NCBI RefSeq assembly: GCF_002013895.1
Contig: NZ_MAFQ01000006.1
Coordinates: forward strand, 372,001-436,000
Length of the DNA stretch: 64,000 nt
DNA from: Mycobacteroides franklinii
Lineage (GTDB): Bacteria; Actinomycetota; Actinomycetes; Mycobacteriales; Mycobacteriaceae
Reading direction: 5' to 3'
Part shown: positions 33,865 to 44,016 of the stretch, in pieces
Layout of the letters: every line of letters begins with the position of its first letter
Position numbering within the stretch: position 1 is the stretch's first letter
The notes under the pieces: model-generated
Seen by the model: only the letters and a program-made list of their open reading frames with translations
Database searches by the model: none
Told to the model about the DNA's origin: nothing
Made by a program: the position numbers and the translations under genes

Positions 33865-35058
33865 ATGCGTTCCGTCGCAGAACACCAGCAAGTCGTCGCC
33901 GGATTGATCCCGGCACCCGCGCCCGCACGGATACCGGTCGGCGCGGCCGAACGGCTGGTTCTGGCCGCCGATGTCGTCGCACCCCTGAATCTGCCGGTGT
34001 TCGACAACTCGGCGATGGACGGTTACGCGGTTCGATACGAGGACCTGGCTGGGGCCGGCCCGGCCAATCCGATAACCCTGCCGGTCACCGAGGACATCCC
34101 GGCTGGGCGCACCGACGAGTTGACGCTCAGGCCGGGCACCGCACATCGGATCATGACGGGGGCACCGATCCCCGCGGGGGCCACCGCGGTGGTGCCTGTC
34201 GAGGCCACCGACGGCGGTACCGAAACAGTGACCGTCACCGAGGAACCCGGTGCCGGACAACATGTCCGATGTGCCGGTGAGGATGTGCGCGCCGGCGACA
34301 CCGTGTTGACCGCCGGCACCCGCCTCACCGCACCGGCGTTGGGTCTTGCCGCGGCGCTCGGCCTTGAAGCGTTGACCGTGCATCCCCGCCTGCGGGTGGT
34401 GATCGCATCGACCGGTAGCGAGCTGGTACCTCCCGGTACGCCCCTCAAACCGGGACAGATCTACGAGTCAAACGCGGTCATGCTCGCGGCCGCCGTCCAG
34501 GAGGCCGGAGCCGATGCCGTGGTGGCGCCGACCGTCGCCGATGACGTTGACCAATTCCTTTCTGTACTTGAAGAATTCGGCGCGCAGGCCGATCTGGTGA
34601 TCACGACCGGCGGAGTGAGTGCCGGGGCCTACGAGGTGGTCAAGGACGCGCTCACCGACGCCGGCGTCCAGTTCGTCTCGGTGGCCATGCAGCCCGGTAA
34701 GCCCCAGGGGGCCGGACACGTCAACGGTGTTCCGGTGCTCACGCTGCCCGGCAATCCGGTGAGCGCACTGGTGTCGTTCGAGGTGTTCATTCGCGAACCG
34801 CTGCGCGCCGCCATGGGGCTGGATCCGGCACGGACACGTCATGAAGCAGTCCTCACCGATCCGATCTCGGCACCCGCAGGCAAGCGGCAGTTCCGGCGCG
34901 GTTGCTGGGACGCGGACAAGGGCACCGTGACCGCCGTCGGACCTCCCGCTTCGCACCACCTACGCTGGCTGGCGGTATCGAACTGCCTGCTGGACATCCC
35001 CAAGAACGTCACCGACCTCGCCGCGGGAACGACCGTCAGCGTGTGGGATCTCGGCTGA
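33865..35058 (+). CDS. moeA2: Molybdopterin molybdenumtransferase MoeA
   Basis: 397 residues. Domains as in MoeA: N-terminal segment with VFDNSAMDGYAVR, the beta-barrel IMTGAPIPAGATAVVPVE, the MogA-like domain with VIASTGSELVPPG and TTGGVSAGAYEVVKDAL, and the C-terminal domain with LPGNPVSALVSFEVFI. It inserts molybdate into molybdopterin-AMP. Its place before psd-pssA-Cdc48 matches M. tuberculosis moeA2 (Rv0438c). ATG 33865 begins right before the family's start; the longer open frame is antisense to the HAD gene. Confidence 0.95.
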   Translation: MRSVAEHQQVVAGLIPAPAPARIPVGAAERLVLAADVVAPLNLPVFDNSAMDGYAVRYEDLAGAGPANPITLPVTEDIPAGRTDELTLRPGTAHRIMTGAPIPAGATAVVPVEATDGGTETVTVTEEPGAGQHVRCAGEDVRAGDTVLTAGTRLTAPALGLAAALGLEALTVHPRLRVVIASTGSELVPPGTPLKPGQIYESNAVMLAAAVQEAGADAVVAPTVADDVDQFLSVLEEFGAQADLVITTGGVSAGAYEVVKDALTDAGVQFVSVAMQPGKPQGAGHVNGVPVLTLPGNPVSALVSFEVFIREPLRAAMGLDPARTRHEAVLTDPISAPAGKRQFRRGCWDADKGTVTAVGPPASHHLRWLAVSNCLLDIPKNVTDLAAGTTVSVWDLG

Positions 35059-35164
35059 TCACCGCCCACTGAGCGCCGCGGGAGTGCGAAGAGAGAACCC
35101 GGCGGTCAACGCCATCCCAGCAACTGCGTCCCCAGTGCACCGGCCACATCACTAGGATGGTCCG

Positions 35165-35896
35165 GTGGCAAGACGCCCCCGCCCCGTAGGTTCAGAGCCG
35201 GATTCCGGCATTCCGCATATCGTCGAGCTCTTCCGCTCGACGATCCCGCCGATCCATCCGGCAGGTCTTCCGTTTATCGCCGGCGGATTGGGATTGGCGG
35301 GCCTGGGCTTCAAGAACCGTTGGGTTCGCGGTACCGGGCTGGCGCTCGCGGGCGCGTGTGCCGGGTTCTTCCGGCATCCGCCGCGCGTTCCACCCAACCG
35401 CTCCGACGTGGTGGTGGCCGCCGCCGACGGCCAGGTCTGCCTCGTCGACCGTGCGGTGCCGCCGCCGGAATTGGGCTTGCCTGCCGAACCGCTTCCGCGT
35501 ATCAGCATCTTCCTGTCCGTTTTCGACGTTCACGTGCAGCGGGTGCCGGTCGCGGGTGAGGCAACCGCTGTCATCCATCGCGGCGGGCAGTTCCTGTCTG
35601 CCGATCGCGCCGAGGCAAGCGTCGCCAACGAACGCAATAGCGTGCAGATCCGCACCCGCACCGGGCACGATGTGATCGTGGTGCAAATCGCTGGGCTCAT
35701 CGCGCGCCGCATCATCTGCCACGCCAAGGTGGGTGACCAGCTGTCCATCGGCGACACGTACGGCCTGATCCGATTCGGTTCGCGAGTGGACACCTACCTG
35801 CCCGAGGGTTCGAAAATCCTTGTCCAGCAGGGGCAGCGGGCCGTCGGTGCGGAGACCGTACTGGCCGAGCTGCCGTCCTCGGCGGATAACGCGTAA
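35165..35896 (+). CDS. psd: Phosphatidylserine decarboxylase proenzyme
   Basis: 243 residues. The autocleavage site is in [11 protein letters not shown] (residues about 205-215): cleavage between Gly and Ser yields the pyruvoyl group. [11 protein letters not shown] supplies the conserved histidine region. A short hydrophobic N-terminus anchors it to the membrane, where it makes phosphatidylethanolamine. GTG start at 35165. 11 bp before pssA, so decarboxylase and synthase are co-expressed, as in Rv0437c-Rv0436c. Confidence 0.95.
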   Translation: MARRPRPVGSEPDSGIPHIVELFRSTIPPIHPAGLPFIAGGLGLAGLGFKNRWVRGTGLALAGACAGFFRHPPRVPPNRSDVVVAAADGQVCLVDRAVPPPELGLPAEPLPRISIFLSVFDVHVQRVPVAGEATAVIHRGGQFLSADRAEASVANERNSVQIRTRTGHDVIVVQIAGLIARRIICHAKVGDQLSIGDTYGLIRFGSRVDTYLPEGSKILVQQGQRAVGAETVLAELPSSADNA

Positions 35897-35907
35897 GCAA
35901 CGCAGCC

Positions 35908-36795
35908 ATGACCAGTAGCGCCGCCCCACGACGTCCGGTTCACATCCGGATCCTGCCGAGTGTCATGACGGTACTGGCGATCTGTGGTGGCCTGTCGTCG
36001 ATCAAGTTCGCGTTCGACGGAAAGCCCTACATCTCGCTGACGTTGATCGCCGCAGCGGCGATCCTCGACGGTCTGGACGGCAGGATCGCCAGGCTGTTGG
36101 ACGCGACGTCCCGCATGGGCGCGGAAATCGACTCGCTCGCCGACGCGGTGAACTTCGGTGTTGCTCCGGCGGTGGTGCTGTACATCTCCCTGCTGTCGGA
36201 TACCCCTACGGCGTGGGTCTTTTCGCTTCTCTACGCGGTCTGCATCGTGCTTCGGCTGGCCCGCTTCAACACGCTGCTCGACGACGACTCCGCACCCGCG
36301 TTCACCAAGGAATACTTCGTCGGGGTCCCCTCCCCCGCAGGAGCCTTGATGGTGCTGGCCCCGCTGGCCGCTTACCTGCAGTTCGGCGACGGGTGGTGGT
36401 CGTCCGTATGGGCGATATGCGGATGGATGGTGTTCGTATCCGTTCTCATCGTCAGCCAGATACCCACCGCGGCCATGAAGTCCGTGTCGGTGCCGCCCCG
36501 CATGGTGGTGTTGCTACTCGCGTTGGTCACGGTGGCCGCCGCCCTGCTGCTGCAGTACCCGTATGTGCTGCTGCTCGTTCTGATCGTCGTGTACCTGGCA
36601 CATATCCCGTTCGCCTGGCGCAGTCAGCGCTGGGTAGCCGCCCGGCCCGAATCCTGGGATGCCAAGCCCAAGGAGCGCCGGGACCTCCGGCGCGATCAGC
36701 GCCGGGATCAGCGGCGCGCCTTCCGGAAGGCTGGGCTCCCCAAGCGGCGCACCGCCGAACGCCTGGGGCTGCGCCGTCCCGGCCGGCCCCGCTAG
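35908..36795 (+). CDS. pssA: CDP-diacylglycerol-serine O-phosphatidyltransferase
   Basis: 295 residues with about seven to eight membrane helices. The CDP-alcohol phosphotransferase motif reads DGLDGRIAR, then G-x3-D-x3-D in MGAEIDSLAD; it makes phosphatidylserine for Psd. The C-terminus is a highly basic soluble tail (KERRDLRRDQRRDQRRAFR) that probably binds acidic phospholipid heads. ATG 35908. The Cdc48-like gene starts 6 bp after its stop. Confidence 0.94.
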   Translation: MTSSAAPRRPVHIRILPSVMTVLAICGGLSSIKFAFDGKPYISLTLIAAAAILDGLDGRIARLLDATSRMGAEIDSLADAVNFGVAPAVVLYISLLSDTPTAWVFSLLYAVCIVLRLARFNTLLDDDSAPAFTKEYFVGVPSPAGALMVLAPLAAYLQFGDGWWSSVWAICGWMVFVSVLIVSQIPTAAMKSVSVPPRMVVLLLALVTVAAALLLQYPYVLLLVLIVVYLAHIPFAWRSQRWVAARPESWDAKPKERRDLRRDQRRDQRRAFRKAGLPKRRTAERLGLRRPGRPR

Positions 36796-36801
36796 GGCCA
36801 C

Positions 36802-38991
36802 ATGAGCTCTCTCACTCTGACCGCACGCCTCAATACTTCGGCGGTCGACTCGCGGCGTGGCGTGGTCCGGCTGCATCCGGAAGCGATTGCCGCCTTGGGT
36901 ATCCGGGAGTGGGATGCGATTTCTCTGACCGGGTCGCGAACGACGGCCGCAGTGGTCGGAGTCGCCCCGCGCACGGTTCCGGCCGGGACCGCCCTGCTCG
37001 ACGATGTCGCGCTGTCGAATGCGGGGCTGCGCGAGGATTCGTCGGTCATCGTCGCGGCGGTGACGGTGTACGGCGCGCGGTCCGTCACGGTAAGCGGTTC
37101 TTCTCTTACTACCCAGTCAGTTTCGTCCGCGACTCTTCGGCTGGCCCTGTTGGGCAAGGTGATGACCGTGGGAGACACCGTTTCACTGCTGCCGCGCGAT
37201 CTCGGGCCCGGTACGTCCACCTCGGAGGCGACGACGGCGCTGGCCCGGTCCGTGGGCATCACCTGGACTTCCGAGCTGCTCACGGTGACCGCGGTCGATC
37301 CGGGCGGTCCCGTCAGTGTGCAACCCAATTCGCTTGTCAGCTGGCAGGGTTCGGCTCCGCTGAGCCCCAGCACGCCATTGGCGGTCGCGCAACCCACGGT
37401 CACGACCCCGGCAGCGACACCGTCTCCGGCACCGCCACCTACGCTATCCGTGGAAGACCTCAAGGGTTCCCAGGCGCAGGCCACCCGCCTCACCGAATGG
37501 CTCAAACTCGCCCTCGATGAACCGGATCTGCTGAAAACACTGGGCGCCCAACCCCATCTAGGCGTGCTGATATCGGGCCCGGCCGGTGTCGGCAAGACGG
37601 CACTGGCACGCGCCGTCTGTGCATCGCGCACGCTCGTCGGGTTGGACGGGCCGGAAGTGGGAGCCACCACCGCAGACGGACGCCTCAACACGATCCGCGA
37701 AGCGGTGAGCCGGGTCAGGCAGTCCGGCGGAGTCCTGCTGATATCGGATATCGATGCGCTGCTGCCCGCGGCCGCCGAACCCGTGGCGACACTTATCCTC
37801 GCCGAATTGCGCTCCGCGGTATCCACTTCCGGAGTGGCGTTCATCGCTACCACCGCACATCCTGATGCGATCGACGCGCGGTTGCGCGCCCCCGAGCTCT
37901 GCGATCGCGAGCTCGGCCTGAGCCTGCCGGATGCCGCCACCCGTAAATCGCTGCTTGAGGTTCTGCTGGCGAAGGTGCCCTCGCACGACCTGCAGCTCGA
38001 TGAGATTGCCGCACGGACACCCGGTTTCGTCGTGGCCGATCTGGCCGCACTGGTCCGTGAGGCCGCACTGCGCGCGGCCGCACGCGCCAGCGAGAAAGCC
38101 AGCCCCCCGGCACTCGACCAGGAAGATCTGGTGGGCGCGCTGTCGGTGATCCGTCCGCTCTCCCGGTCTACCACCGAGGAGGTGGCCATCGGGTCCATCA
38201 CTCTCGACGATGTCGGCGACATGGTTACCACCAAACAGGCTCTGACAGAAGCTGTTTTGTGGCCACTGCAGCACCCCGACACCTTCCAGCGGTTGGGCGT
38301 CGACCCTCCCCGCGGTGTTCTGCTCTACGGACCGCCCGGCTGCGGAAAGACTTTCGTGGTGCGGGCACTGGCCAGCTCCGGACGACTGTCGGTGCATGCC
38401 GTCAAGGGCGCCGAGCTGATGGACAAATGGGTCGGAGCCTCCGAGCAGGCGGTCCGCGACCTGTTTCGGCGAGCGCGCGATTCGGCACCCTCGCTGGTAT
38501 TCCTCGATGAGGTGGATGCGCTGGCACCGCGGCGCGGACAGAGCTTCGACTCTGGAGTCACCGACCGTGTGGTGGCGGCCCTACTCACCGAGTTGGATGG
38601 GGTGGAGCCGCTACGCGACGTCGTGGTGCTCGGCGCCACCAACCGGCCGGAGCTCATCGATCCTGCCCTGCTGCGCCCCGGCCGGATGGAGCGTTTGGTG
38701 TTCGTCGAACCCCCGGACGCCCACGCACGCAAAGACATCCTCAAGACGGCGGCACGCTCGGTTCCGCTGGACGCCGATGTGGATCTGGATGCCCTCGCCG
38801 ACGAGCTCGACGGCTTCTCGGCCGCCGATTGCGCGGCATTGTTGCGCGAGGCCGCGATGGCGGCGATGCGGCGATCCATCGACGCGGCCGATGTCACCGT
38901 CGCCGATATCGACACGGCGCGGGCCGCTGTGCGGCCGTCGTTGGATCCCGTGCAGGTGGCATCACTGCGCGCGTTTGCTGACAATCGCTGA
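36802..38991 (+). CDS. Cdc48/p97-like AAA+ ATPase (Rv0435c-like)
   Basis: 729 residues: an N-domain with two double-psi/barrel-like segments (about 1-180), then two AAA+ domains. The first has Walker A ISGPAGVGKTALA but a Walker B of VLLISDIDALLP, where the usual catalytic Glu after Asp is Ile, so hydrolysis there is doubtful. The second is complete: YGPPGCGKTFV, SLVFLDEVDALAPRR, sensor NRPELIDPALLRPGR. Such proteins unfold or extract client proteins. ATG 36802 is preceded by the pssA stop within 6 bp, and the gene probably belongs to the moeA2/psd/pssA transcription unit. Confidence 0.93.
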   Translation: MSSLTLTARLNTSAVDSRRGVVRLHPEAIAALGIREWDAISLTGSRTTAAVVGVAPRTVPAGTALLDDVALSNAGLREDSSVIVAAVTVYGARSVTVSGSSLTTQSVSSATLRLALLGKVMTVGDTVSLLPRDLGPGTSTSEATTALARSVGITWTSELLTVTAVDPGGPVSVQPNSLVSWQGSAPLSPSTPLAVAQPTVTTPAATPSPAPPPTLSVEDLKGSQAQATRLTEWLKLALDEPDLLKTLGAQPHLGVLISGPAGVGKTALARAVCASRTLVGLDGPEVGATTADGRLNTIREAVSRVRQSGGVLLISDIDALLPAAAEPVATLILAELRSAVSTSGVAFIATTAHPDAIDARLRAPELCDRELGLSLPDAATRKSLLEVLLAKVPSHDLQLDEIAARTPGFVVADLAALVREAALRAAARASEKASPPALDQEDLVGALSVIRPLSRSTTEEVAIGSITLDDVGDMVTTKQALTEAVLWPLQHPDTFQRLGVDPPRGVLLYGPPGCGKTFVVRALASSGRLSVHAVKGAELMDKWVGASEQAVRDLFRRARDSAPSLVFLDEVDALAPRRGQSFDSGVTDRVVAALLTELDGVEPLRDVVVLGATNRPELIDPALLRPGRMERLVFVEPPDAHARKDILKTAARSVPLDADVDLDALADELDGFSAADCAALLREAAMAAMRRSIDAADVTVADIDTARAAVRPSLDPVQVASLRAFADNR

Positions 38992-39071
38992 AAAGGGTTG
39001 CGTCGCGCCGATCGTGGGGCGCCCCGTAAACTAGGCATCACGACACCCCGCCCAACAACAGATAGACGGGA

Positions 39072-41957
39072 GTGCCTTTGCTTGCGATTCTGCTTGCCCA
39101 TGCGCTGGCGGCCGCGGTGGCGCCGCTACTCGTGGCGCGCATCGGCCGACTGGCGTTCTACCCCCTCGCACTGGTTCCCTTAGGTTCGCTGATCTGGGTA
39201 TTGGCACGATGGCCAGGCGACGGTCCGGGCATTCGAGTCGACATCCCGTGGGTGCCCGAGCTGGCCATGGACATCGCTCTGCGTTTCGATTCGCTGGCCG
39301 CGATCATGAGTGTGCTGGTGCTCGGCATCGGTGCACTGGTGCTGACCTATTGCGCAAGCTACTTCCGGCACCGCGACGGACACACCGAACCACGCCTACC
39401 GAGCTTCGCTGCGGAGCTGGTCGCGTTCTCCGGCGCCATGTTCGGCCTGGTGGTCAGCGACAACCTGCTCCTGCTCTACATCTTCTGGGAACTGACGACG
39501 GTGCTGTCCTTCCTGCTGGTCGGGCACTATGCCGAACGCCTGGCAAGTCGGCGTGCGGCGGTCCAAGCGCTGTTGGTCACCACCGCGGGTGGTTTGGCCA
39601 TGCTCGTCGGGGTCATCGTGCTCGGTCATGTGGGTGGCAGCTTCCTGCTGTCCGACCTCGTCGCGAATCCGCCGTCGGGGATGGCCGCCAACGTGGGCCT
39701 GGTACTGGTGTTGATCGGCGCGCTGAGCAAGTCCGCCATTGTGCCCCTGCACTTTTGGCTTCCGGGCGCGATGGCCGCGCCCACCCCGGTCAGCGCCTAC
39801 CTGCATGCTGCGGCCATGGTCAAGGCTGGTATCTATCTGCTGGCCCGCATGTCGCCGGGGTTCGCCGAAGCAGCGCCGTGGCGACCCGTCGTACTGGTCC
39901 TGGGCATCGCGACGATGATCCTCGCGGGTTGGCGGGCGCTACGCGAGTACGACCTCAAGCTGATCCTGGCCTTCGGTACGGTCAGCCAGCTGGGATTCCT
40001 GGTGGTGCTCACCGGGACCGGCGATCCCGACATCCTGCTGGCCGGTCTGGTCATGCTGTGCGCGCACGCCCTGTTCAAGGCCGCGCTGTTCATGGTCGTG
40101 GGAATCGTCGACCACACCGTCGGAACCCGTGATATTCGCAAACTGGCCTGGCTGGGAAATCGCCAACCAGCGCTGGCCGTGATCGCCGGAATTGCCGCGG
40201 CCAGTATGGCGGGCGTGCCACTGACCCTTGGATTTGTCGGCAAGGAGTTGGCCTTCGCCACGGTGCTGCACAGTCAGGTACTCGGCTCGGCCGCACCCTG
40301 GGTGCTGGCCGGCATCGTCATCGGTTCGATGTTCACCATCACCTACAGCATGCGGTTCATGTGGGGGGCGTTCGCGCGCAAGGGTTTACCCGAGTCCAGC
40401 GCCCGCGTGCGGGACATGCACGCCCCCGCACCCACGTTCCTGGTGGCACCCGCGCTGCTCGCGGTGACAAGCATCGCGGCCGGGGTATTGCCGGATTGGC
40501 TCAACTGGGCGCTGGGTAGTTACGCCGATCCCGTTGACGCACATATCGCGGTCTGGGAAGGGTTCGGAGTTCCGCTTCTGCTCACCGCGATTGCCTTCGC
40601 CGTCGGCATCCTCGCGTTCTTCTCGCGGGGACGCCTGCGCCGGGCACGGCTTGCCGTCAACCCGCTGGGCAATGCCGATCGCGGCTACGACGCAGTGCTG
40701 CGTGGCGCCGACGCGCTGTCCCAACGACTGACCGCACTGACCCAACGCGGCTCAATCCCGTTCACCCAGGCCACCATTCTGGTGACCCTGGTGACTCTGC
40801 CGACAATCGTCCTCGCGCTCGGCGCCCGCGACCAAGCACATCTGAAACTCTGGGATTCCCCGTTGCAGGGGGTGATCGGCCTCTTGATACTCGCGGCCGC
40901 CCTCGGTGCGACCATCATGCGCAACCGTCTCGCCGCGGTGCTGCTGGTCGGCATCACCGGCTACGGAACGGGAACCATCTTCGCCCTGCACGGCGCACCA
41001 GACCTGGCGCTGACGCAGTTCCTGGTCGAAACCCTGACGCTGGTGATCTTCGTGTTGGTGCTGCGCGCACTGCCTGCCGAGTCAGATGTTAAGCAGGCCA
41101 ATAGGTTCCGGCTACCTCGCGCGGCACTGGCGATCGCTGTCGGCTGCACGGTCACCACACTCGGGGTGTACGCGATGGCCGCGCGACGTGATCGCCCGAT
41201 CGCCGACCTGCTCCCCCAGGCGGCCTATCAGCGCGGACACGGAGCCAACACCGTGAACGTCCTCCTGGTGGACATCCGAGCATGGGACACCCTTGGCGAG
41301 ATCTCGGTGCTGCTGGTCGCCGCGACAGGTGTGGCCTCGCTGATGTTCCGGCACCGGCGTTTTGGCAGAGCTCCCCGGGTCGGCGATGAGCCGCTCGCGC
41401 GAAGACTGTCAACCGATGCGGCCGGTCAACCGGACGTTGTGGTGGCATCTGGAATCTGGCTGCGCGGCAGCGAGCTACGCGACCCCAAGCATCGTTCGCT
41501 GGTCCTCGAAGTCGCCACGCGACTGATCTTCCCGCTTGTCATGGTGCTGTCGTTCTACTTCTTCTTCGCCGGTCACAACGTTCCCGGTGGGGGTTTCGCG
41601 GGCGGGCTGACCGCCGGCTTGGCGCTGGTGCTGCGCTATCTCGCCGGTGGGCGCTACGAACTGGGTGAGACGCTGCCGTTCGACGCCGGCAAGATCCTGG
41701 GCCTCGGGCTGGCATTCTCCGGCGGCACGGCACTGGCCTCGATGCTGCTCGGCGCACCGGTGTTGTCCTCGGCCACTATCCAATTCGACATGCTCGGGTT
41801 CGGGCACATCAAAATCGTGACCGCGATCTTCTTTGATCTGGGCGTGTACCTGGTCGTGGTCGGCCTGGTACTGGACGTGCTGCGCAGCCTGGGTGCGCGC
41901 CTGGACGTCGAGCTCGAGGAATCTCCACGTGCCCGAGAAGGGGTGCGCGCATCATGA
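39072..41957 (+). CDS. mnhA: Na+/H+ antiporter Mrp/Mnh subunit A fused to subunit B
   Basis: 961 residues. The N-terminal 770 or so are MrpA: about 16-20 membrane helices with NuoL/NuoN-like blocks such as AAPTPVSAYLHAAAMVKAGIYLLARMSP, read in parts. The last 150 residues are MrpB (VLSFYFFFAGHNVPGGGFAGGL). In many bacteria mrpB is a separate gene; here it is fused to A. The complex exchanges cytoplasmic Na+ (or Li+/K+) for protons. GTG start at 39072. Followed by mnhC with 4-nt overlap. Confidence 0.95.
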   Translation: MPLLAILLAHALAAAVAPLLVARIGRLAFYPLALVPLGSLIWVLARWPGDGPGIRVDIPWVPELAMDIALRFDSLAAIMSVLVLGIGALVLTYCASYFRHRDGHTEPRLPSFAAELVAFSGAMFGLVVSDNLLLLYIFWELTTVLSFLLVGHYAERLASRRAAVQALLVTTAGGLAMLVGVIVLGHVGGSFLLSDLVANPPSGMAANVGLVLVLIGALSKSAIVPLHFWLPGAMAAPTPVSAYLHAAAMVKAGIYLLARMSPGFAEAAPWRPVVLVLGIATMILAGWRALREYDLKLILAFGTVSQLGFLVVLTGTGDPDILLAGLVMLCAHALFKAALFMVVGIVDHTVGTRDIRKLAWLGNRQPALAVIAGIAAASMAGVPLTLGFVGKELAFATVLHSQVLGSAAPWVLAGIVIGSMFTITYSMRFMWGAFARKGLPESSARVRDMHAPAPTFLVAPALLAVTSIAAGVLPDWLNWALGSYADPVDAHIAVWEGFGVPLLLTAIAFAVGILAFFSRGRLRRARLAVNPLGNADRGYDAVLRGADALSQRLTALTQRGSIPFTQATILVTLVTLPTIVLALGARDQAHLKLWDSPLQGVIGLLILAAALGATIMRNRLAAVLLVGITGYGTGTIFALHGAPDLALTQFLVETLTLVIFVLVLRALPAESDVKQANRFRLPRAALAIAVGCTVTTLGVYAMAARRDRPIADLLPQAAYQRGHGANTVNVLLVDIRAWDTLGEISVLLVAATGVASLMFRHRRFGRAPRVGDEPLARRLSTDAAGQPDVVVASGIWLRGSELRDPKHRSLVLEVATRLIFPLVMVLSFYFFFAGHNVPGGGFAGGLTAGLALVLRYLAGGRYELGETLPFDAGKILGLGLAFSGGTALASMLLGAPVLSSATIQFDMLGFGHIKIVTAIFFDLGVYLVVVGLVLDVLRSLGARLDVELEESPRAREGVRAS

Positions 41958-42418
41958 CCAATCTCGGACTGCTCATCATCATCGGCGCACTGACCGCGTG
42001 CGGCGTGTACCTGATGCTCGAACGCAACCTGACACGCATGGTGTTGGGTCTGCTTCTCGTCGGTAATGCGGTGAATCTGCTGATTCTTACGCTCGGCGGC
42101 CCGTCCGGCAATCCACCGATCATCGGGCGGCAATCCGCCGGCCGGACCACCGTGGCAGATCCGTTGGCCCAGGGCATGATCCTCACCGCAATCGTCATCA
42201 CCATGGGCGTCGCGGCATTCACGCTCGCTCTGATCTATCGCATGTTCACGCTGGAAGCCGACGATGTCGTGGACGACGACGCCGAAGATGCGCGCGTCGC
42301 CCAGGAACCTCCGGAGCCGGTCACCGACGGCAGAGACGAACACCGGGAAGGGGCCGAATCGCTCGACGAGGACTCCCCCGCCGAGCTCGACGCGCTACCC
42401 GCGGGTGAGAAGTCATGA
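41954..42418 (+). CDS. mnhC: Mnh antiporter subunit C with long acidic tail
   Basis: 154 residues. Three NuoK-like membrane helices (about 1-23, 29-52, 76-100) including LERNLTRMVLGLLLVGNAVNLLIL. The last 45 residues are highly acidic (ADDVVDDDAEDARVAQEPP and onward), longer than in the common MrpC of about 113 residues. The tail would face the cytoplasm. Overlaps mnhA and mnhD by 4 nt each. Confidence 0.93.
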   Translation: MTNLGLLIIIGALTACGVYLMLERNLTRMVLGLLLVGNAVNLLILTLGGPSGNPPIIGRQSAGRTTVADPLAQGMILTAIVITMGVAAFTLALIYRMFTLEADDVVDDDAEDARVAQEPPEPVTDGRDEHREGAESLDEDSPAELDALPAGEKS

Positions 42419-44016
42419 ACGCCATGTCCGTTCTGACACCGCTCCCGGTGCTGGTTCCGACGACCGCCGCAGCGCTGACCCTCATCGCGGGACGGCGCCC
42501 CCGGTTGCAGCTGCTGATCACCGTGACGGCATTGACCACGGTGCTCGGCGTCTGCACCGCGCTGCTGTACCTGGCGGATCGCGACGGCACCTTCGCCCTT
42601 GCCGTCGGCGGCTGGGGCCCGACCGACGAGAAGCTGGGGCCTCTCGGAATAACCCTTGTGGTAGATCGCCTTTCGGCATTGATGCTGGTGGTGTCGGCCA
42701 TCGTGCTGTTGGCGGTGGTGTTGTACGCGGCGGCTCAGGGTATCCGCGACGGTGATGAGCGGCAGCCGGTGTCGATCTTCATGCCCACCTATCTGGCGCT
42801 GTCAGCCGGCGTCTGCAATGCCTTCCTCGCGGGTGACCTGTTCAACCTCTACGTGGGATTCGAGGTGCTACTGGCCGCCAGCTTCGTCCTGCTGACCATC
42901 GGGGCCAGTGCCGACCGGGTACGTGCCGGCATCTCCTATGTGATGGTCTCGATGATGTCCTCGGTGGTCTTCCTCCTGGGCATCGCCTTCGTCTATGCGG
43001 CAACCGGAACCCTCAACATGGCCGAAATCGCGGTCCGCGCAGACGGTATCCCGTCGGGAACCAGGATGGCGATCTTCGCGGTGCTGCTGGTTGGCTTCGC
43101 CATCAAGGCGGCCGTCTTCCCGTTGTCGACCTGGCTGCCCGACTCCTACCCCACCGCGCCGGCACCCGTCACCGCCGTTTTCGCGGGCTTGCTCACCAAA
43201 GTGGGTGTCTACGCCATCATTCGCGCGCATTCGCTGCTGTTCCCCGGCGGCGGCCTGAACACGGTGCTACTGGTCGCCGCCCTGCTCACCATGATCGTCG
43301 GCATCCTGGGTGCCATCGCCCAGAGCGATATCAAGCGGCTGCTGTCCTTCACCCTGGTCAGCCATATCGGATACATGATCTTCGGTATCGCACTGTCCAA
43401 CGAACTGGGTATGTCCGGCGCCATTTACTACGTGGCACATCACATCATCGTGCAGACAACGTTGTTCCTGGTGGTGGGTCTCATCGAACGTCAGGCCGGG
43501 GCATCGTCGCTGAATCGGCTGGGTGGCCTCGCCGCCGCAAGCCCGCTACTGGCCTTCGCATTCGTGGTCCCCGCGCTGAATCTGGCGGGCATCCCGCCGT
43601 TCTCGGGATTCATCGGCAAGGTTGCACTATTGGAGGCCGGATCACTACAGGGTTCTGCGTTGGCCTGGACCCTCGTGGCAGGCGGCACGATCACCAGTCT
43701 GCTGACCCTGTACGCGGTGGCCCGCGTCTGGACCAAGGCGTTCTGGCGGCCACGTGCCGATGCCCCGGAAGGCGACCTGGCCGCGGCCACGCCGACGGCG
43801 CTTCTCGATGACGCCGAGGATGTCGCGTTCGTGGACCGCGTCGACGTGGGTCGGATGCCCGCCGGCATGCTGGCGCCCACACTGGGCTTGATCGCAGTCG
43901 GGGTGGCGCTGACGGTCTTCGCGGGCCCCATCATCGGAATCAGCGATCGTGCCGCCGCGGAGGTCCGTGATCGCACGGTGTACATCAGTGCCGTCCTCGG
44001 GGGTGGCCCGCGATGA
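42415..44016 (+). CDS. mnhD: Mnh antiporter subunit D
   Basis: 533 residues, about 14 membrane helices, NuoN/NuoL-like. Conserved blocks LFNLYVGFEVLLAASFVLL, STWLPDSYPTAPAPVTAVFA and GIPPFSGFIGKVALLEAG. With mnhA it forms the two ion-translocating modules of the antiporter. Starts MNAMSVLTPLPVLVP; overlaps mnhC (ATGA) and mnhE. Confidence 0.95.
   Translation: MNAMSVLTPLPVLVPTTAAALTLIAGRRPRLQLLITVTALTTVLGVCTALLYLADRDGTFALAVGGWGPTDEKLGPLGITLVVDRLSALMLVVSAIVLLAVVLYAAAQGIRDGDERQPVSIFMPTYLALSAGVCNAFLAGDLFNLYVGFEVLLAASFVLLTIGASADRVRAGISYVMVSMMSSVVFLLGIAFVYAATGTLNMAEIAVRADGIPSGTRMAIFAVLLVGFAIKAAVFPLSTWLPDSYPTAPAPVTAVFAGLLTKVGVYAIIRAHSLLFPGGGLNTVLLVAALLTMIVGILGAIAQSDIKRLLSFTLVSHIGYMIFGIALSNELGMSGAIYYVAHHIIVQTTLFLVVGLIERQAGASSLNRLGGLAAASPLLAFAFVVPALNLAGIPPFSGFIGKVALLEAGSLQGSALAWTLVAGGTITSLLTLYAVARVWTKAFWRPRADAPEGDLAAATPTALLDDAEDVAFVDRVDVGRMPAGMLAPTLGLIAVGVALTVFAGPIIGISDRAAAEVRDRTVYISAVLGGGPR

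Noticed and set aside
36792..38282. 496-codon minus-strand open frame
   Set aside because: It is the antisense of the Cdc48-like gene; its Ser/Arg-rich translation has no motif, while the plus strand has complete AAA+ motifs.
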